From contig VGQL01000013.1 in assembly GCA_016882415.1 (NCBI GenBank), positions 1 to 32,951 on the forward strand: a stretch of DNA of 32,951 nt. The letters run 5' to 3'. Under the pieces are notes generated by a model, which made no database searches, was not told the DNA's origin, and saw only the letters and a list, made by a program, of their open reading frames with translations. Made by a program: the position numbers and the translations under genes. The stretch comes from Cyanobacteria bacterium M_DeepCast_200m_mx_001 (GTDB taxonomy: Bacteria; Cyanobacteriota; Cyanobacteriia; PCC-6307; Cyanobiaceae). Below, piece by piece: positions 15,600 through 23,811 of this stretch (positions are counted from its first letter, which is position 1; the number at the start of each line of letters is the position of its first letter).

Positions 15600-17096
15600 A
15601 TGACCCTGCTGTTGCTGTTTCTGATTCCTCTGCTGGCCGCCTGCGGGCTGCAGCTGTTGCCGCCGGCCAGCCCCTGGGTGCGCCGCACGGCCCTGGCCGC
15701 AAGCCTGGCCCAGTTGGCCACCGCTGTAGTGGCCTGGCGCCTGCCCCCCGCGGATGTCTCCCTGAGCTGGCTGCCGAAGCTGGGGCTGCGGCTCGATCTC
15801 GGGATGGATGGCCTCAGCCTGCCGTTGGTGCTGCTGGCGGCGCTGATCACCGCCATGGCGGTGCTGGCCACCCCCCTCGAGCAGCAGCGGGCGCGTCTCT
15901 TCTATGGACTGCTGCTGGCCACCAATGTGGGGCTGATGGGGGCATTTCTGGCCCGCAACGCCCTGCTGTTTGTGCTGGCCTATGAGCTGATCCTGATTCC
16001 CACCACCCTGCTGGTGGCCATCTGGGGCGGCGAGCGCCGGGCCGGGGCCGCCATCCGCTTTCTGATCTATGGGGCCGTGTCGGGCATCGCCCTGCTCACG
16101 GCGGTGCTGGCCTTCGGCTGGCTCAACCCCGGCGGGCTCGATTTCAGCTTCGCGGCCCTGGCCAGCCACCGGATCCCACCGGATCAGCAGCGCATCCTGC
16201 TGGCGCTGGTGTTGCTGGCCTTCGGCCTGAAGCTGCCGATGGTGCCGCTGCACGGTTGGCAGCCCCTCACCTACAGCCAGGCCCCCACGCCGGTGGCGAT
16301 GCTGCTCAGCGGTGCGGTGTCGAAGTTGGGGGCCTATGGCCTGTTGCGCTTTGGCATCGGTTTTCTGCCCGACGCCTGGAGCGATGGGTCGGCCTGGATC
16401 GCCGCCATCGGTGCGGTGACGGCCATCTATGGCGCCCTCAACGCCATCGCCCAGCTCGACATGCGGCGTCTGGTGGCCTACAGCTCCCTGGGGCACATGG
16501 GCTTTCTGCTGCTGGCCCTGGCCGCGGCCACACCCCTGAGCCTGCAGGGGGTGATGGCCCAGATCCTGGCCCATGGCTTGATCATCGCCCTGCTGTTCTG
16601 CCTGGTGGGCCTGGTGGAAACCAAAACCGGCACGGCTCAGATTCCGGAGCTGTCGGGTCTGCTGAATGCGCAGCGGGGGTTGCCGTTCACCATGGGTCTG
16701 ATGCTGCTGGCCCTGATGGCGGCCGCCGGTGTGCCGGGGCAGGCCGGCTTCGTGGCGGAGCTGCTGGTGTTTGAAGGCAGCTGGGTGGCCTACCCCATCC
16801 CCACCCTGGTGTGCCTGCTCTCCTCCGGCTTCACCGCCGTGTATGCCGTGCGCCTGTTCAACCGGGTGGGCTTTGGCCGGCTCGATAACGCCAAGGCCAA
16901 CTGGGCCAGCACCAGCTGGGTTGAGCGGGCTCCGGCCCTGGTGCTCACCGCCCTGGTGCTGGTGGGTGGCATCTGGCCCACCCTGCTCACCGGCCTGAGT
17001 GAAACCGCCACGGCCCCCCTGGCCCTGCGCTCCAGTGAGGCCGTCACCGTGATTGCCTCCGCCGCCTCTCTCGCCCCCTCGCAGCTCCCCGCATGA
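15600..17096 (+). CDS. ndhD4: NAD(P)H-quinone oxidoreductase subunit NdhD (CO2-uptake type)
   Basis: A 498-residue NdhD/NuoM-family proton-pumping membrane subunit with about 14 helices. Hallmarks are LGMDGLSLPLVLLAAL, YELILIPTTLLVAIWGG with the conserved membrane glutamate, LKLPMVPLHGWQPLTYSQAPTPV and YSSLGHMGFLLLAL. A GGAGG lies about six bases before the ATG. It begins 13 bases after ndhF, and its stop overlaps the chpX start (ATGA), so the three genes form a coupled operon encoding the variable module of a CO2-uptake NDH-1 complex. Confidence 0.92.
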   Translation: MTLLLLFLIPLLAACGLQLLPPASPWVRRTALAASLAQLATAVVAWRLPPADVSLSWLPKLGLRLDLGMDGLSLPLVLLAALITAMAVLATPLEQQRARLFYGLLLATNVGLMGAFLARNALLFVLAYELILIPTTLLVAIWGGERRAGAAIRFLIYGAVSGIALLTAVLAFGWLNPGGLDFSFAALASHRIPPDQQRILLALVLLAFGLKLPMVPLHGWQPLTYSQAPTPVAMLLSGAVSKLGAYGLLRFGIGFLPDAWSDGSAWIAAIGAVTAIYGALNAIAQLDMRRLVAYSSLGHMGFLLLALAAATPLSLQGVMAQILAHGLIIALLFCLVGLVETKTGTAQIPELSGLLNAQRGLPFTMGLMLLALMAAAGVPGQAGFVAELLVFEGSWVAYPIPTLVCLLSSGFTAVYAVRLFNRVGFGRLDNAKANWASTSWVERAPALVLTALVLVGGIWPTLLTGLSETATAPLALRSSEAVTVIASAASLAPSQLPA

Positions 17097-18397
17097 CCAC
17101 CAGCATTGCCCCGGAGCGTGTCAAGGCTCCCCTGATTCCCCCCTCCACCCACCGCTACGCCGAGGTGATCCATCGGCTGGAGGCGGGCGGCTCGATGCTG
17201 CCCGACACCCCCGAAAACCTCCAGCAGATCATCGGCATCTACAAGGCCTACGCCGTGCCGATGGACTTCTATTGGCGTGATCTGCTGTACATCGCCGAGC
17301 GGGTGTTCCTCAACCCGCTGCCGGCGTTCAAGTACTTCATCTCCCAGGAGTATCTGGATCGCCCCTGCTCCTATTCGGGTGAGCAGTCGAAGCTGCGCAT
17401 CTGGCGGGGTGGCGAGAAGGCCCACCCGGAATTGCTCGAATTCATGGAGCGGGGCGAGACGCGCCGCATGCCCAAGCTGCTGCATCACCTCTGGCACGAC
17501 CGGGTGAACATGGAGTTCGCCGAGGCCTGCATGCAAGCCATGCTCTGGCACCAGGGCATGGGCGGCCGCTTCAACGACTACCTGGAGAGCGACGCCTACA
17601 AGGCCAACGCCGATCGGGCCATCAAGGCCTACTTCCGGGGGAACCCCCTGATGCTGGGGCTCTACAAGCTGTTCCCGGAGATGTTCCTGGAGCAGGTGCG
17701 GCAGCTCTCCTACGCCGCCAACCTCGGCCTGTTCTGGGAGGTGATGGCGCCGGTGTTCTTCGAGATGAGCGACCTCTTCGACGAGGGCAAGCTCACCACG
17801 GTGCCCCAGGCGATGGACTTCCTCGTCAACGGCATCTTCGCCGTGGCGGGTCGCCCCATCTACCACCACGTGTATATCGGCGACGAATGCATCGAGATCA
17901 TCCCCAAGAGCGAAGGCTTCACCTGGCTCTATGAGGCGGCGCTGCCCTACGTGGAGGCGGTGTTCTACCGCACCTCACCCTTCCGGGGCACCAAGAGCTA
18001 CAACGCCCAGGCCCAGCAGGTGCCCGACAACCAGGCCGACTTCCACTACGGCATCCTCTACGCCGATGTGTACCCCGTGGGCTCGGCTGGTATTCCCCCC
18101 ACCCTGCTGATGCAGGACATGCTCCATTTCCTGCCCCCCTATCTCAAGGAGATCTACCGGGAGCATCGCCGCGGTGAGGAGGATGAGCTGGTGCAGCTGG
18201 GGATCACCTTCCAGCGCTCGATGTACAACGTGACCTCCGCGGTGATTCAGGCGCTGCGCTGCGCACTGCTCTATCCGCTCGATGACACCGACCCCGAGCA
18301 CCTGATGGCCAACCGCCAGTTCTTTGAGGCCCAGATGGACCGCTTCCTACGGCCGGAAGCCCGTCTCTCCGATATCCAAAGCCAGGACTACCGCTAA
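17093..18397 (+). CDS. chpX: CO2 hydration protein ChpX (CupB)
   Basis: This 434-residue soluble protein attaches to the NdhF/NdhD module of NDH-1 and converts CO2 to bicarbonate at the thylakoid or cytoplasmic membrane. It is recognised by APERVKAPLIPPSTHRYAEV at the start, then LLYIAERVFLNPLPAFKYFI, HHLWHDRVNMEFAEACMQAM with conserved His residues, and YHHVYIGDECIEIIPKSEGF with a likely zinc-ligand region. Length and composition match the ChpX/CupB family better than ChpY/CupA, but I cannot separate the two with certainty by eye. It overlaps ndhD by four bases. Confidence 0.92.
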   Translation: MTTSIAPERVKAPLIPPSTHRYAEVIHRLEAGGSMLPDTPENLQQIIGIYKAYAVPMDFYWRDLLYIAERVFLNPLPAFKYFISQEYLDRPCSYSGEQSKLRIWRGGEKAHPELLEFMERGETRRMPKLLHHLWHDRVNMEFAEACMQAMLWHQGMGGRFNDYLESDAYKANADRAIKAYFRGNPLMLGLYKLFPEMFLEQVRQLSYAANLGLFWEVMAPVFFEMSDLFDEGKLTTVPQAMDFLVNGIFAVAGRPIYHHVYIGDECIEIIPKSEGFTWLYEAALPYVEAVFYRTSPFRGTKSYNAQAQQVPDNQADFHYGILYADVYPVGSAGIPPTLLMQDMLHFLPPYLKEIYREHRRGEEDELVQLGITFQRSMYNVTSAVIQALRCALLYPLDDTDPEHLMANRQFFEAQMDRFLRPEARLSDIQSQDYR

Positions 18398-18402
18398 TCC
18401 CG

Positions 18403-18804
18403 ATGGCCACCATTCTTGAGACGGCTGCCTCGGCCGGTTTGTTCAACACCCTGCTGGCGGCCGTGGAGGCCGGTGGTCTGCGGGGTGCCCTGGAGGGGCC
18501 TGGCCCCTTCACCGTGTTTGCCCCGGTGGACGATGCCTTTGCGGCGCTGCCCCCCGGCACGGTGCAAACCCTGGTGGATAACCCGCCCCAATTGGCGCGG
18601 ATCCTGAAATATCACGTGTTGGCCGGCGCCCACTCCCGCGCGGCGCTGGTGGCTCAGCCGGAATGGGAAAGCCTGGAGGGGGCATCGGTGCCGATCCGGC
18701 GCGCTGAGCCGTTTGAGGTGAAAAACGCCACCGTGGTGAGCGCCGACATTGTGTGCGACAACGGCGTGGTGCACGTGATTGATCGGGTGATCCTGCCGGG
18801 TTAG
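18403..18804 (+). CDS. Fasciclin (FAS1) domain protein
   Basis: A 133-residue protein consisting of one FAS1 domain: AASAGLFNTLLAAVEAGGL, the first FAS1 box GPFTVFAPVDDAFAALP, ILKYHVLAGAHSRAAL and the second box NGVVHVIDRVILP. There is no signal peptide, so it should be cytosolic, unlike most FAS1 adhesion proteins. It starts five bases after the chpX stop and is therefore almost certainly in the CO2-uptake operon. A role in the NDH-1 CO2 complex is a guess from position only. Confidence 0.9.
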   Translation: MATILETAASAGLFNTLLAAVEAGGLRGALEGPGPFTVFAPVDDAFAALPPGTVQTLVDNPPQLARILKYHVLAGAHSRAALVAQPEWESLEGASVPIRRAEPFEVKNATVVSADIVCDNGVVHVIDRVILPG

Positions 18805-18812
18805 ATCACCCG
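18784..18812. terminator. Hairpin between convergent fasciclin and 18823 genes
   Basis: CGGGTGATC - eleven bases - GATCACCCG forms a perfect 9-bp stem spanning the fasciclin stop codon. No T-run follows on either strand. It could serve as a bidirectional 3' end for the convergent transcripts. Confidence 0.35.
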
Positions 18813-18822
18813 TCGCCTGCCA

Positions 18823-19050
18823 TCAGGCCGCCCGCTGATTCTTGTCGTCGAGGTAGTGATCCCAGCTGGGGCGCGTGGCGCCTTTGCTGCCTAAACGGCG
18901 CATGCGATGGGCCCGCTGGCGCTCGAGGTTGCGGTAGTGCTCAATCGAGCGTTGTTTGGTGCGGGAGTCGTCAAACAGGATGGCCGTGGCCAGGGCCACG
19001 GAGGTGCCGATGATGCCGATGGCCAGAAACAGGGCGAAGGTATCCGGCAT
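18823..19050 (-). CDS. Small single-pass membrane protein, 75 aa
   Basis: Not recognised. The start MPDTFALFLAIGIIGTSVAL (19050) was preferred to the track start at 19104 because it opens directly with the membrane helix. The helix covers about residues 4-25; the remainder is very basic and charged (RTKQRSIEHYRNLERQRAHRMRR) and should lie in the cytoplasm by the positive-inside rule. It ends WDHYLDDKNQRAA. It is convergent with the fasciclin gene, 18 bases apart. Confidence 0.65.
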   Translation of the reverse strand: MPDTFALFLAIGIIGTSVALATAILFDDSRTKQRSIEHYRNLERQRAHRMRRLGSKGATRPSWDHYLDDKNQRAA

Positions 19051-19327
19051 GGCGAAAACTCCTGTGCTTGAACGCTTTTGTACCGAATCGCAGCCTCCCG
19101 TCAAGCAACATCAAGGCAAGTCAGATGAATCGTGACGGCTGTTGATCAAGGGCCATGTGCTGGTGATCAATAGCAGTCGTTGTTGTACGTGCGCCAACTG
19201 TCTTGATCGTTGCGGCGCACGATGCGAACCATTGTGGGTTGCTGGGGGCGCAGTGGTGTGCCCTGGCGGTGCTCCTCCACGATCTCGCCCGCGGTTGGCT
19301 CGGTTGTGGCCAGGGCATCCTGTTGCA

Positions 19328-19606
19328 TCAGGCTCCGGCCCCCAGAAGGCTGTACCCCTGGTCGCTGTGCACCTCATCCGGCGTCCAGCCGTGCAGGATC
19401 AGGTGGGTGCTGAACCGGCGGGCCTCCAGGGCATTGGGGAGCTGGCGCTGCTCCACCACCTGGAGCGATTGCCCCTGCTCGCACAGCTCATGGCAGGCGG
19501 CGTAGCTGTCGGCCTGGCCGGCGGCGTAGATCACCCAGTGGCCCCGGTAGGGGGCGCCGTGGTCGCTGAAGCTCAGCAGGCGTGGGTTGCTGAAGGCGGT
19601 GGCCAT
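19328..19606 (-). CDS. Hypothetical protein, 92 aa
   Basis: Not recognised. The sequence MATAFSNPRLLSFSDHGAPYRGHWVIYAAGQADSYAACHE... looks like a compact soluble domain with two cysteines near CHELCEQ and an aromatic, His-containing C-terminal part (STHLILHGWTPDEVHSDQGY). Codon choice follows that of neighbouring genes. It is the next minus-strand gene after bioA (78-base gap), so it might be transcribed with it. The 277 bases beyond it up to 19050 hold no convincing gene. Confidence 0.6.
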   Translation of the reverse strand: MATAFSNPRLLSFSDHGAPYRGHWVIYAAGQADSYAACHELCEQGQSLQVVEQRQLPNALEARRFSTHLILHGWTPDEVHSDQGYSLLGAGA

Positions 19607-19684
19607 GGCAAGCCGAGTGTTGTGCAGCCAGGCTCCATAACGGCCGTCTCTGGGCGTGTCTTAGATGCGACAACTACACGCTTC

Positions 19685-20956
19685 TTATTGCTGGAGCTGC
19701 CCCAGGGCGGCCTCCAGGGCCTCGTAGCAGCGCTGCAGTTGGGCTTCGCTGATGCCCAGCGGCGGCAGCAGATACACCACGTGGCCCAGGGGCCGCAGGA
19801 ACACCCCCTGCTCCAGGCAGAGCCGCTGGATCTGGCGCCCCACCGGATTGAGGTAGCTGGCGGCGCCGGCTTCCACCTCGAAGGCCGCCATGGTGCCCAG
19901 GCAGCGCACCCGCTTCACCAGGGGATGGGTGCTGAGCTGCTCGAGGCCAGGCCGGTGCCGGGCTTCGAACTGCTGGAAGCGCTCCGGGTTCCGCTGCAGC
20001 AGATCGAGGCTGGCCAGGGCCGCGGCGCAGCCCAGGGGGTTGGCGGTGAAGCTGTGGCCGTGGAAGAAGGTGTGGGCCGGGGTGTCGCTGATGAAGCCGC
20101 GGTAGAGCCGTTCGCTGGCCAGGGTGACCCCCATGGGTAGGAAGCCGCCGGTGAGCCCCTTGGAGAGGGCCACCAGATCCGGCTGCAGCTGGGCCCGCTG
20201 GCTGGCGAACAGGGCCCCCGTGCGGCCGAAGCCGGTCATCACCTCATCGGCGATCAGCAGGGCGCCGCTGGCCCGCAGCCGCTCCTGCACCGCCCGCAGG
20301 AAGCCGGCCCGCACCAGGCGCATGCCGGAGGCCCCCTGGATCAGGGGCTCCACGATCAGGGCCGCCGTGGGGGTTTGCAGGGCCCGATCCAGCTGGGCCA
20401 GGGCCTCCGCTTCCCGCTGCTCAAGCCCCCCATCCCCCCAGTGGGTGTGGGGCCAGGGGATGCGGGCCACGTCGAACAGGAGGTCGTCGTAGGGGGCGGT
20501 GAAGATGGAGCGATCCCCCAGGGCCATGGCTCCGAAGGTGTCGCCGTGGTACGCCCCCTCAAAGGCGATCAGTTGGCGCCGTTCGCTGCCCTGGTTGCGC
20601 CACCACTGCCAGGCGATCTTGAGGGCCACCTCCACGGCGGTGGAGCCGTTGTCGGAAAAGAAGAGCCGCTCCAGGCCCGTGAGGGCGCTGAGCCGTGTGG
20701 CCAGCTGCTCCGCCGGGCGGTGGCTGAAGTTGGCGAAGATCACCTGCTCCAGCTGCTGCGCCTGGCGGCCGATGGCCGCGGCGATGCTGGGCTCGGCGTG
20801 GCCATGCAGGGTGACCCACCAGCTGCTGATGGCATCGATCAGCTGGCGGCCGTCCTCCAGCTCCAGCAGGCTGCCCCGGCTACCCACCACCCGCAGGGGC
20901 TCTGGGGCCACCGCCACCTGGGTGGTGGGGTGCCAGAGGTGGGGATGCCAGCTCAT
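19685..20956 (-). CDS. bioA: Adenosylmethionine-8-amino-7-oxononanoate aminotransferase
   Basis: A 423-residue class-III PLP aminotransferase that makes 7,8-diaminopelargonate in biotin synthesis. Motifs are the substrate-site SSWWVTLHGH (44-53), DNGSTAVEVALK (102-113), AYHGDTFGAMALG (135-147), LIADEVMTGFGRTG with D237, and the PLP-binding lysine K266 in ALSKGLTGGFLPMG. The SSWW motif separates BioA from glutamate-semialdehyde and ornithine aminotransferases. It starts 10 bases after the stop of the small secreted protein and no bioD, bioF or bioC gene is seen here. Confidence 0.94.
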   Translation of the reverse strand: MSWHPHLWHPTTQVAVAPEPLRVVGSRGSLLELEDGRQLIDAISSWWVTLHGHAEPSIAAAIGRQAQQLEQVIFANFSHRPAEQLATRLSALTGLERLFFSDNGSTAVEVALKIAWQWWRNQGSERRQLIAFEGAYHGDTFGAMALGDRSIFTAPYDDLLFDVARIPWPHTHWGDGGLEQREAEALAQLDRALQTPTAALIVEPLIQGASGMRLVRAGFLRAVQERLRASGALLIADEVMTGFGRTGALFASQRAQLQPDLVALSKGLTGGFLPMGVTLASERLYRGFISDTPAHTFFHGHSFTANPLGCAAALASLDLLQRNPERFQQFEARHRPGLEQLSTHPLVKRVRCLGTMAAFEVEAGAASYLNPVGRQIQRLCLEQGVFLRPLGHVVYLLPPLGISEAQLQRCYEALEAALGQLQQ

Positions 20957-20966
20957 GGGGTGCCGC

Positions 20967-21347
20967 TCAGCCGGCGGGGCTGCACTGGGCCGTCCAGTAG
21001 CGCACCCGTTTCATAGCGGGAAAGTAACTCACGCGCTGCAGTTGGCAGCGCTGCTCGGGTCGATCACCGCCGCTGAGGCGCAGCTCTCCAGCCAGGCAGG
21101 TGTAAACCGGCGTGCGGTAAGGGGAGTGGCGGGTGGTTTGATCCAGGCACTGGGCCAGGCCGCTGAACTGCAGCCGCTGGCCATGGGGCCAGTTGCGCTG
21201 GCCGTTGAGCCAACTTTGGAAGGCGGCGGGGGCCGGTGCAAAGGGCAGGGTGGGGGCGGCCTGGGCGGCCGACCAGCCGAGGATCAGGCCGCTCACCAAG
21301 GCTGGCAAGGCGAGATGTCGCGCGGCTTGCAGTTGACGTTGTTGCAT
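20967..21347 (-). CDS. Secreted hypothetical protein, 126 aa
   Basis: Not recognised. A signal peptide is clear: basic start, hydrophobic LALPALVSGLILGW and an AQAA cleavage motif near residue 30. The mature part has four cysteines (CLDQ, TCLAG, RCQLQ, QCSPAG), which suggests two disulfides in the periplasm. It starts four bases after the sigma factor stop and ends 10 bases before the bioA start, so the three genes form an operon. Confidence 0.75.
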   Translation of the reverse strand: MQQRQLQAARHLALPALVSGLILGWSAAQAAPTLPFAPAPAAFQSWLNGQRNWPHGQRLQFSGLAQCLDQTTRHSPYRTPVYTCLAGELRLSGGDRPEQRCQLQRVSYFPAMKRVRYWTAQCSPAG

Positions 21348-21351
21348 CGCT

Positions 21352-22323
21352 TCACGCCTCCAGATAGTCGATCACGTGGGGGGAGCGATCGCGGATGGCG
21401 GCGTTGGCGCGCCGCTCGATGCCCCGGGCGGTGTCGCGGGTGACCCCCATGCTGCGGGCCACGGCGCTCAGGGGCATGGGCGCCTCCAGGTTGATCCCGT
21501 AGCGGAGCCGCAGCAGCTCCGCCTCCTGGTTGGGGAGTTCAGCCAGCACCTGCTCCAGGTCCTCCACCAGATGGTGGCGGGTCACCTGTTCGGCCGGGGC
21601 GGTGGCACCACAGGCGATGCGCTCCAGAAGGTTGGCGTCGTCATCCCCGGCGGGGGTGCCATCCAGGCTCAGGGGTTGCTGGGCGCGGAACAGGGTTTCG
21701 CGAATGTCCAGTGGTTTGAGGCCGGTGTGGTCGGCCAGCTCATCGATGCTGGGGGTGCGGCCCAGCTCCTGCCAGAGCTGCTGCTGGGCGCGGCGCAGCT
21801 TGTTGAGGCATTCGCCCACGTGCACCGGCAGGCGCACGGTGCGGCTTTTATCGGCGATGGCGCGGGTGATGCCCTCGCGGATCCACCAATAGGCATAGGT
21901 GGAGAACTTGTAACCGCGGCTGGGGTCAAAGCGCTCCACCGCCTTGATCAGCCCCAGGTTGCCCTCCTGGATCACATCCTCCAGTTCCAGCTGGCGGTTG
22001 GCGTATTTACGGGCGATGGTCACCACCAGGCGCAGGTTGGCGGCCACCATGCGGTTTTTGGCCCGCTGCCCGCCCCGCACGCGCCGTTGCAGGGTTTTGA
22101 GGGTGAGGCCGGCCTCGGCGGCCCAGATCTCGAGGCTGGGGGTGCGGCCATCGGCACGGATGGTGAGCTCCTCGTGGATCTCCTCCAGGTGGCGCAGGGT
22201 TTGCACACGGCGGCCCAGGGTGATCTCCTCCTCATGGGTGAGCAAGGGGATCCGGCCAATGGCACGCAGGTGCTGGCTGAGAGCGTCGCAGCTGCTGCGG
22301 TTGAGCGTCTGTGGCGCAGGCAT
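21352..22323 (-). CDS. RNA polymerase sigma factor, sigma-70 family (group 2 type)
   Basis: A 323-residue sigma factor without region 1.1. Region 1.2 lies near 14-45 (LSQHLRAIGRIPLLTHEEEI). Region 2 lies near 90-165 with the core-binding DVIQEGNLGLIKAVERFDP and the -10 recognition helix FSTYAYWWIREGITRAIADK. Region 3 follows (LRRAQQQLWQELGRTPSIDELA), then region 4 near 253-312 with ELLRLRYGI and a helix-turn-helix PLSAVARSMGVTRDTARGIERRA. Lack of region 1.1 and of an extended N-terminus points to a non-essential group 2 sigma (RpoD-like). Region 4.2 reads VTRDTARGIERRANAAIR, somewhat different from the usual VTRERIRQIE, so -35 preference may differ. Confidence 0.93.
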   Translation of the reverse strand: MPAPQTLNRSSCDALSQHLRAIGRIPLLTHEEEITLGRRVQTLRHLEEIHEELTIRADGRTPSLEIWAAEAGLTLKTLQRRVRGGQRAKNRMVAANLRLVVTIARKYANRQLELEDVIQEGNLGLIKAVERFDPSRGYKFSTYAYWWIREGITRAIADKSRTVRLPVHVGECLNKLRRAQQQLWQELGRTPSIDELADHTGLKPLDIRETLFRAQQPLSLDGTPAGDDDANLLERIACGATAPAEQVTRHHLVEDLEQVLAELPNQEAELLRLRYGINLEAPMPLSAVARSMGVTRDTARGIERRANAAIRDRSPHVIDYLEA

Positions 22324-22709
22324 CGGGGGGATGTCTGAATTTGGGTTCGCGAGAGATTACTGATCAAAAACAGCGGATAGGCGGGTTGTCGGCGTTGACC
22401 AAGCAATCGCAATCCTATCGATCAGTTGGGCTAATCATTGCTGGGATCCTCTGGGGCTTAGGCGATCCCAGGGGATGAGGCGTTGCATTGCGGCTGCGCC
22501 CTGTTGGCAACTGGCAGCCAATCGCGGTTCGATCTGCCGCTTAACCGATATCGGTTCCATTTGGGCACTGGGGGTAGAAGATTGGCTGCTGCTGTTGATC
22601 ACCAAGCCTGATCAATCCCAGGCGTCGTTTGTGAACATTGCACACCCATGGCTTCAGGGTGACCTGCCAGGGGCACCCATGCAGAATTGCCGCAGTGACG
22701 CCCGTGTTC
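22324..22709. other. Divergent intergenic region (sigma factor / exchanger)
   Basis: These 386 bases lie between the divergent starts of the sigma factor and the exchanger. They are more AT-rich than the genes and carry no convincing ORF. Seen in it are an inverted repeat CTGGGATC - 15 bases - GATCCCAG (22441-22471), a 14-bp perfect palindrome (listed separately) and TGATCA motifs at 22362 and 22609. Promoters for both genes should be here, but I could not place -10 boxes with confidence. Confidence 0.6.
22543..22556. promoter_or_regulatory. 14-bp perfect palindrome AACCGATATCGGTT
   Basis: A perfect palindrome stands alone in the sigma factor-exchanger intergenic region, about 155 bases before the exchanger start. 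Its length and symmetry fit an operator for a dimeric regulator. The regulator is unknown. Confidence 0.4.
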
Positions 22710-23795
22710 ATGCCCTTCGCCCTCAGTGCGTTCCAAATCGTGGCGGGGATCCTGCTGCTGTTCGGCGGTGGGGAGCTGTTTGTGGCGGGCTCCGTGACCC
22801 TGTCGTTGCTGCTGGGGATCCCCCAGATCGTGATTGGCCTCACGGTGGTGTCGCTTGGCACCAGCGCCCCGGAGCTGTTTGTGAGCCTGCTCTCCACCAT
22901 TCAGGGGGGGAGCGCTGGCGATGCCATCGCGGTGAGCAATGTTGTGGGCTCCAACATCTTCAATGTGCTGGTGGTGTTGGGGGCCAGCGCAGCCGTGATG
23001 CCGCTGCGGGTGAAGAGCCGCCTGGTGCGCCGGGATGTGCCGCTGCTGCTGGGGGTGTCGATGGCCACCTGGGGCATGGCCTCCGGCGGCCGCATCACCT
23101 GGGTGGCGGGCCTGGCCCTGATCACCGGCACGGTGATCAACCTGCTCTGGGAAATTCGAAGTGCCAAGGAGGAACCCGCCGAAGCCGCTGACGACCTCGA
23201 CACGCAGGAAGCGTCCACCCTGCCCGTTGCCCTCGGCAAGCTGGCCGGAGGGTTGGTGCTGCTGGTGGCAGGCTCCCAGGTGCTGGTGAAGGGGGCCATC
23301 GCCGCCGCCCAGGGCTTGGGGGTGAGCGAAACGGTGATCGGACTCACCATCGTTTCGGCCGGCACCTCGATGCCGGAGCTGGTCACCTCCCTGGTGGCGG
23401 CTTATCGCGGCAAGGCGGATCTGGCCATCGGCAACGTGGTGGGCAGCAACCTGCTCAACCAGTTGGTGATTCTGGGGCTCTGTGCGCTTGTCTCCGGGGG
23501 CCGCGGCCTGGGGGTGGATCCGGTGATGCTGGCCCGCGATTTCCCGATCATGGTGGCCACCACACTGGCCTGCTTGCCGATCTTCTGGAGTGGTGGCGTG
23601 ATCACGCGATTGGAGGGCTGGATCCTGATGGGGCTCTACGTGCTTTATGCGGTGGAGCAGATCCTCAGCAGCAGCGCCTCAACCGTGGCCGATGAATTCC
23701 GCCTGCTGGTGCTGGTGGTGGCCCTGCCCGCCCTGATGGTGTTTCTGATCTGGAGCACCCTGCGCTGGCGCCAGCAGCGGCTGCGGGGCGCCTGA
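22710..23795 (+). CDS. Na+/Ca2+ exchanger family protein (CaCA, YrbG-like)
   Basis: A 361-residue inner-membrane cation exchanger with about ten helices and two inverted alpha-repeats. The first is GLTVVSLGTSAPELFVSLLS with SNVVGSNIFN; the second is GLTIVSAGTSMPELVTSLVA with GNVVGSNLLNQ. The paired GTSxPEL motifs carry the conserved ion-binding glutamates. An acidic cytosolic loop (EEPAEAADDLDTQEA) separates the halves. The start MPFALSAFQIVAG (22710) was chosen; a GTG at 22695 and the track ATG at 22638 are alternatives. It may exchange Ca2+ for Na+ or H+, but the exact ion cannot be read from the sequence. Confidence 0.9.
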   Translation: MPFALSAFQIVAGILLLFGGGELFVAGSVTLSLLLGIPQIVIGLTVVSLGTSAPELFVSLLSTIQGGSAGDAIAVSNVVGSNIFNVLVVLGASAAVMPLRVKSRLVRRDVPLLLGVSMATWGMASGGRITWVAGLALITGTVINLLWEIRSAKEEPAEAADDLDTQEASTLPVALGKLAGGLVLLVAGSQVLVKGAIAAAQGLGVSETVIGLTIVSAGTSMPELVTSLVAAYRGKADLAIGNVVGSNLLNQLVILGLCALVSGGRGLGVDPVMLARDFPIMVATTLACLPIFWSGGVITRLEGWILMGLYVLYAVEQILSSSASTVADEFRLLVLVVALPALMVFLIWSTLRWRQQRLRGA

Positions 23796-23811
23796 TGCCC
23801 CACAGCCTCTT

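Noticed and set aside
19142-19260. Cysteine-rich plus-strand peptide CCTCANCLDRCGARC resembling an Fe-S cluster motif
   Set aside because: It has no extended ferredoxin pattern, the ORF then runs antisense to two real genes, and no ribosome binding site is seen. The 19111 minus ORF in the same stretch is also unconvincing.
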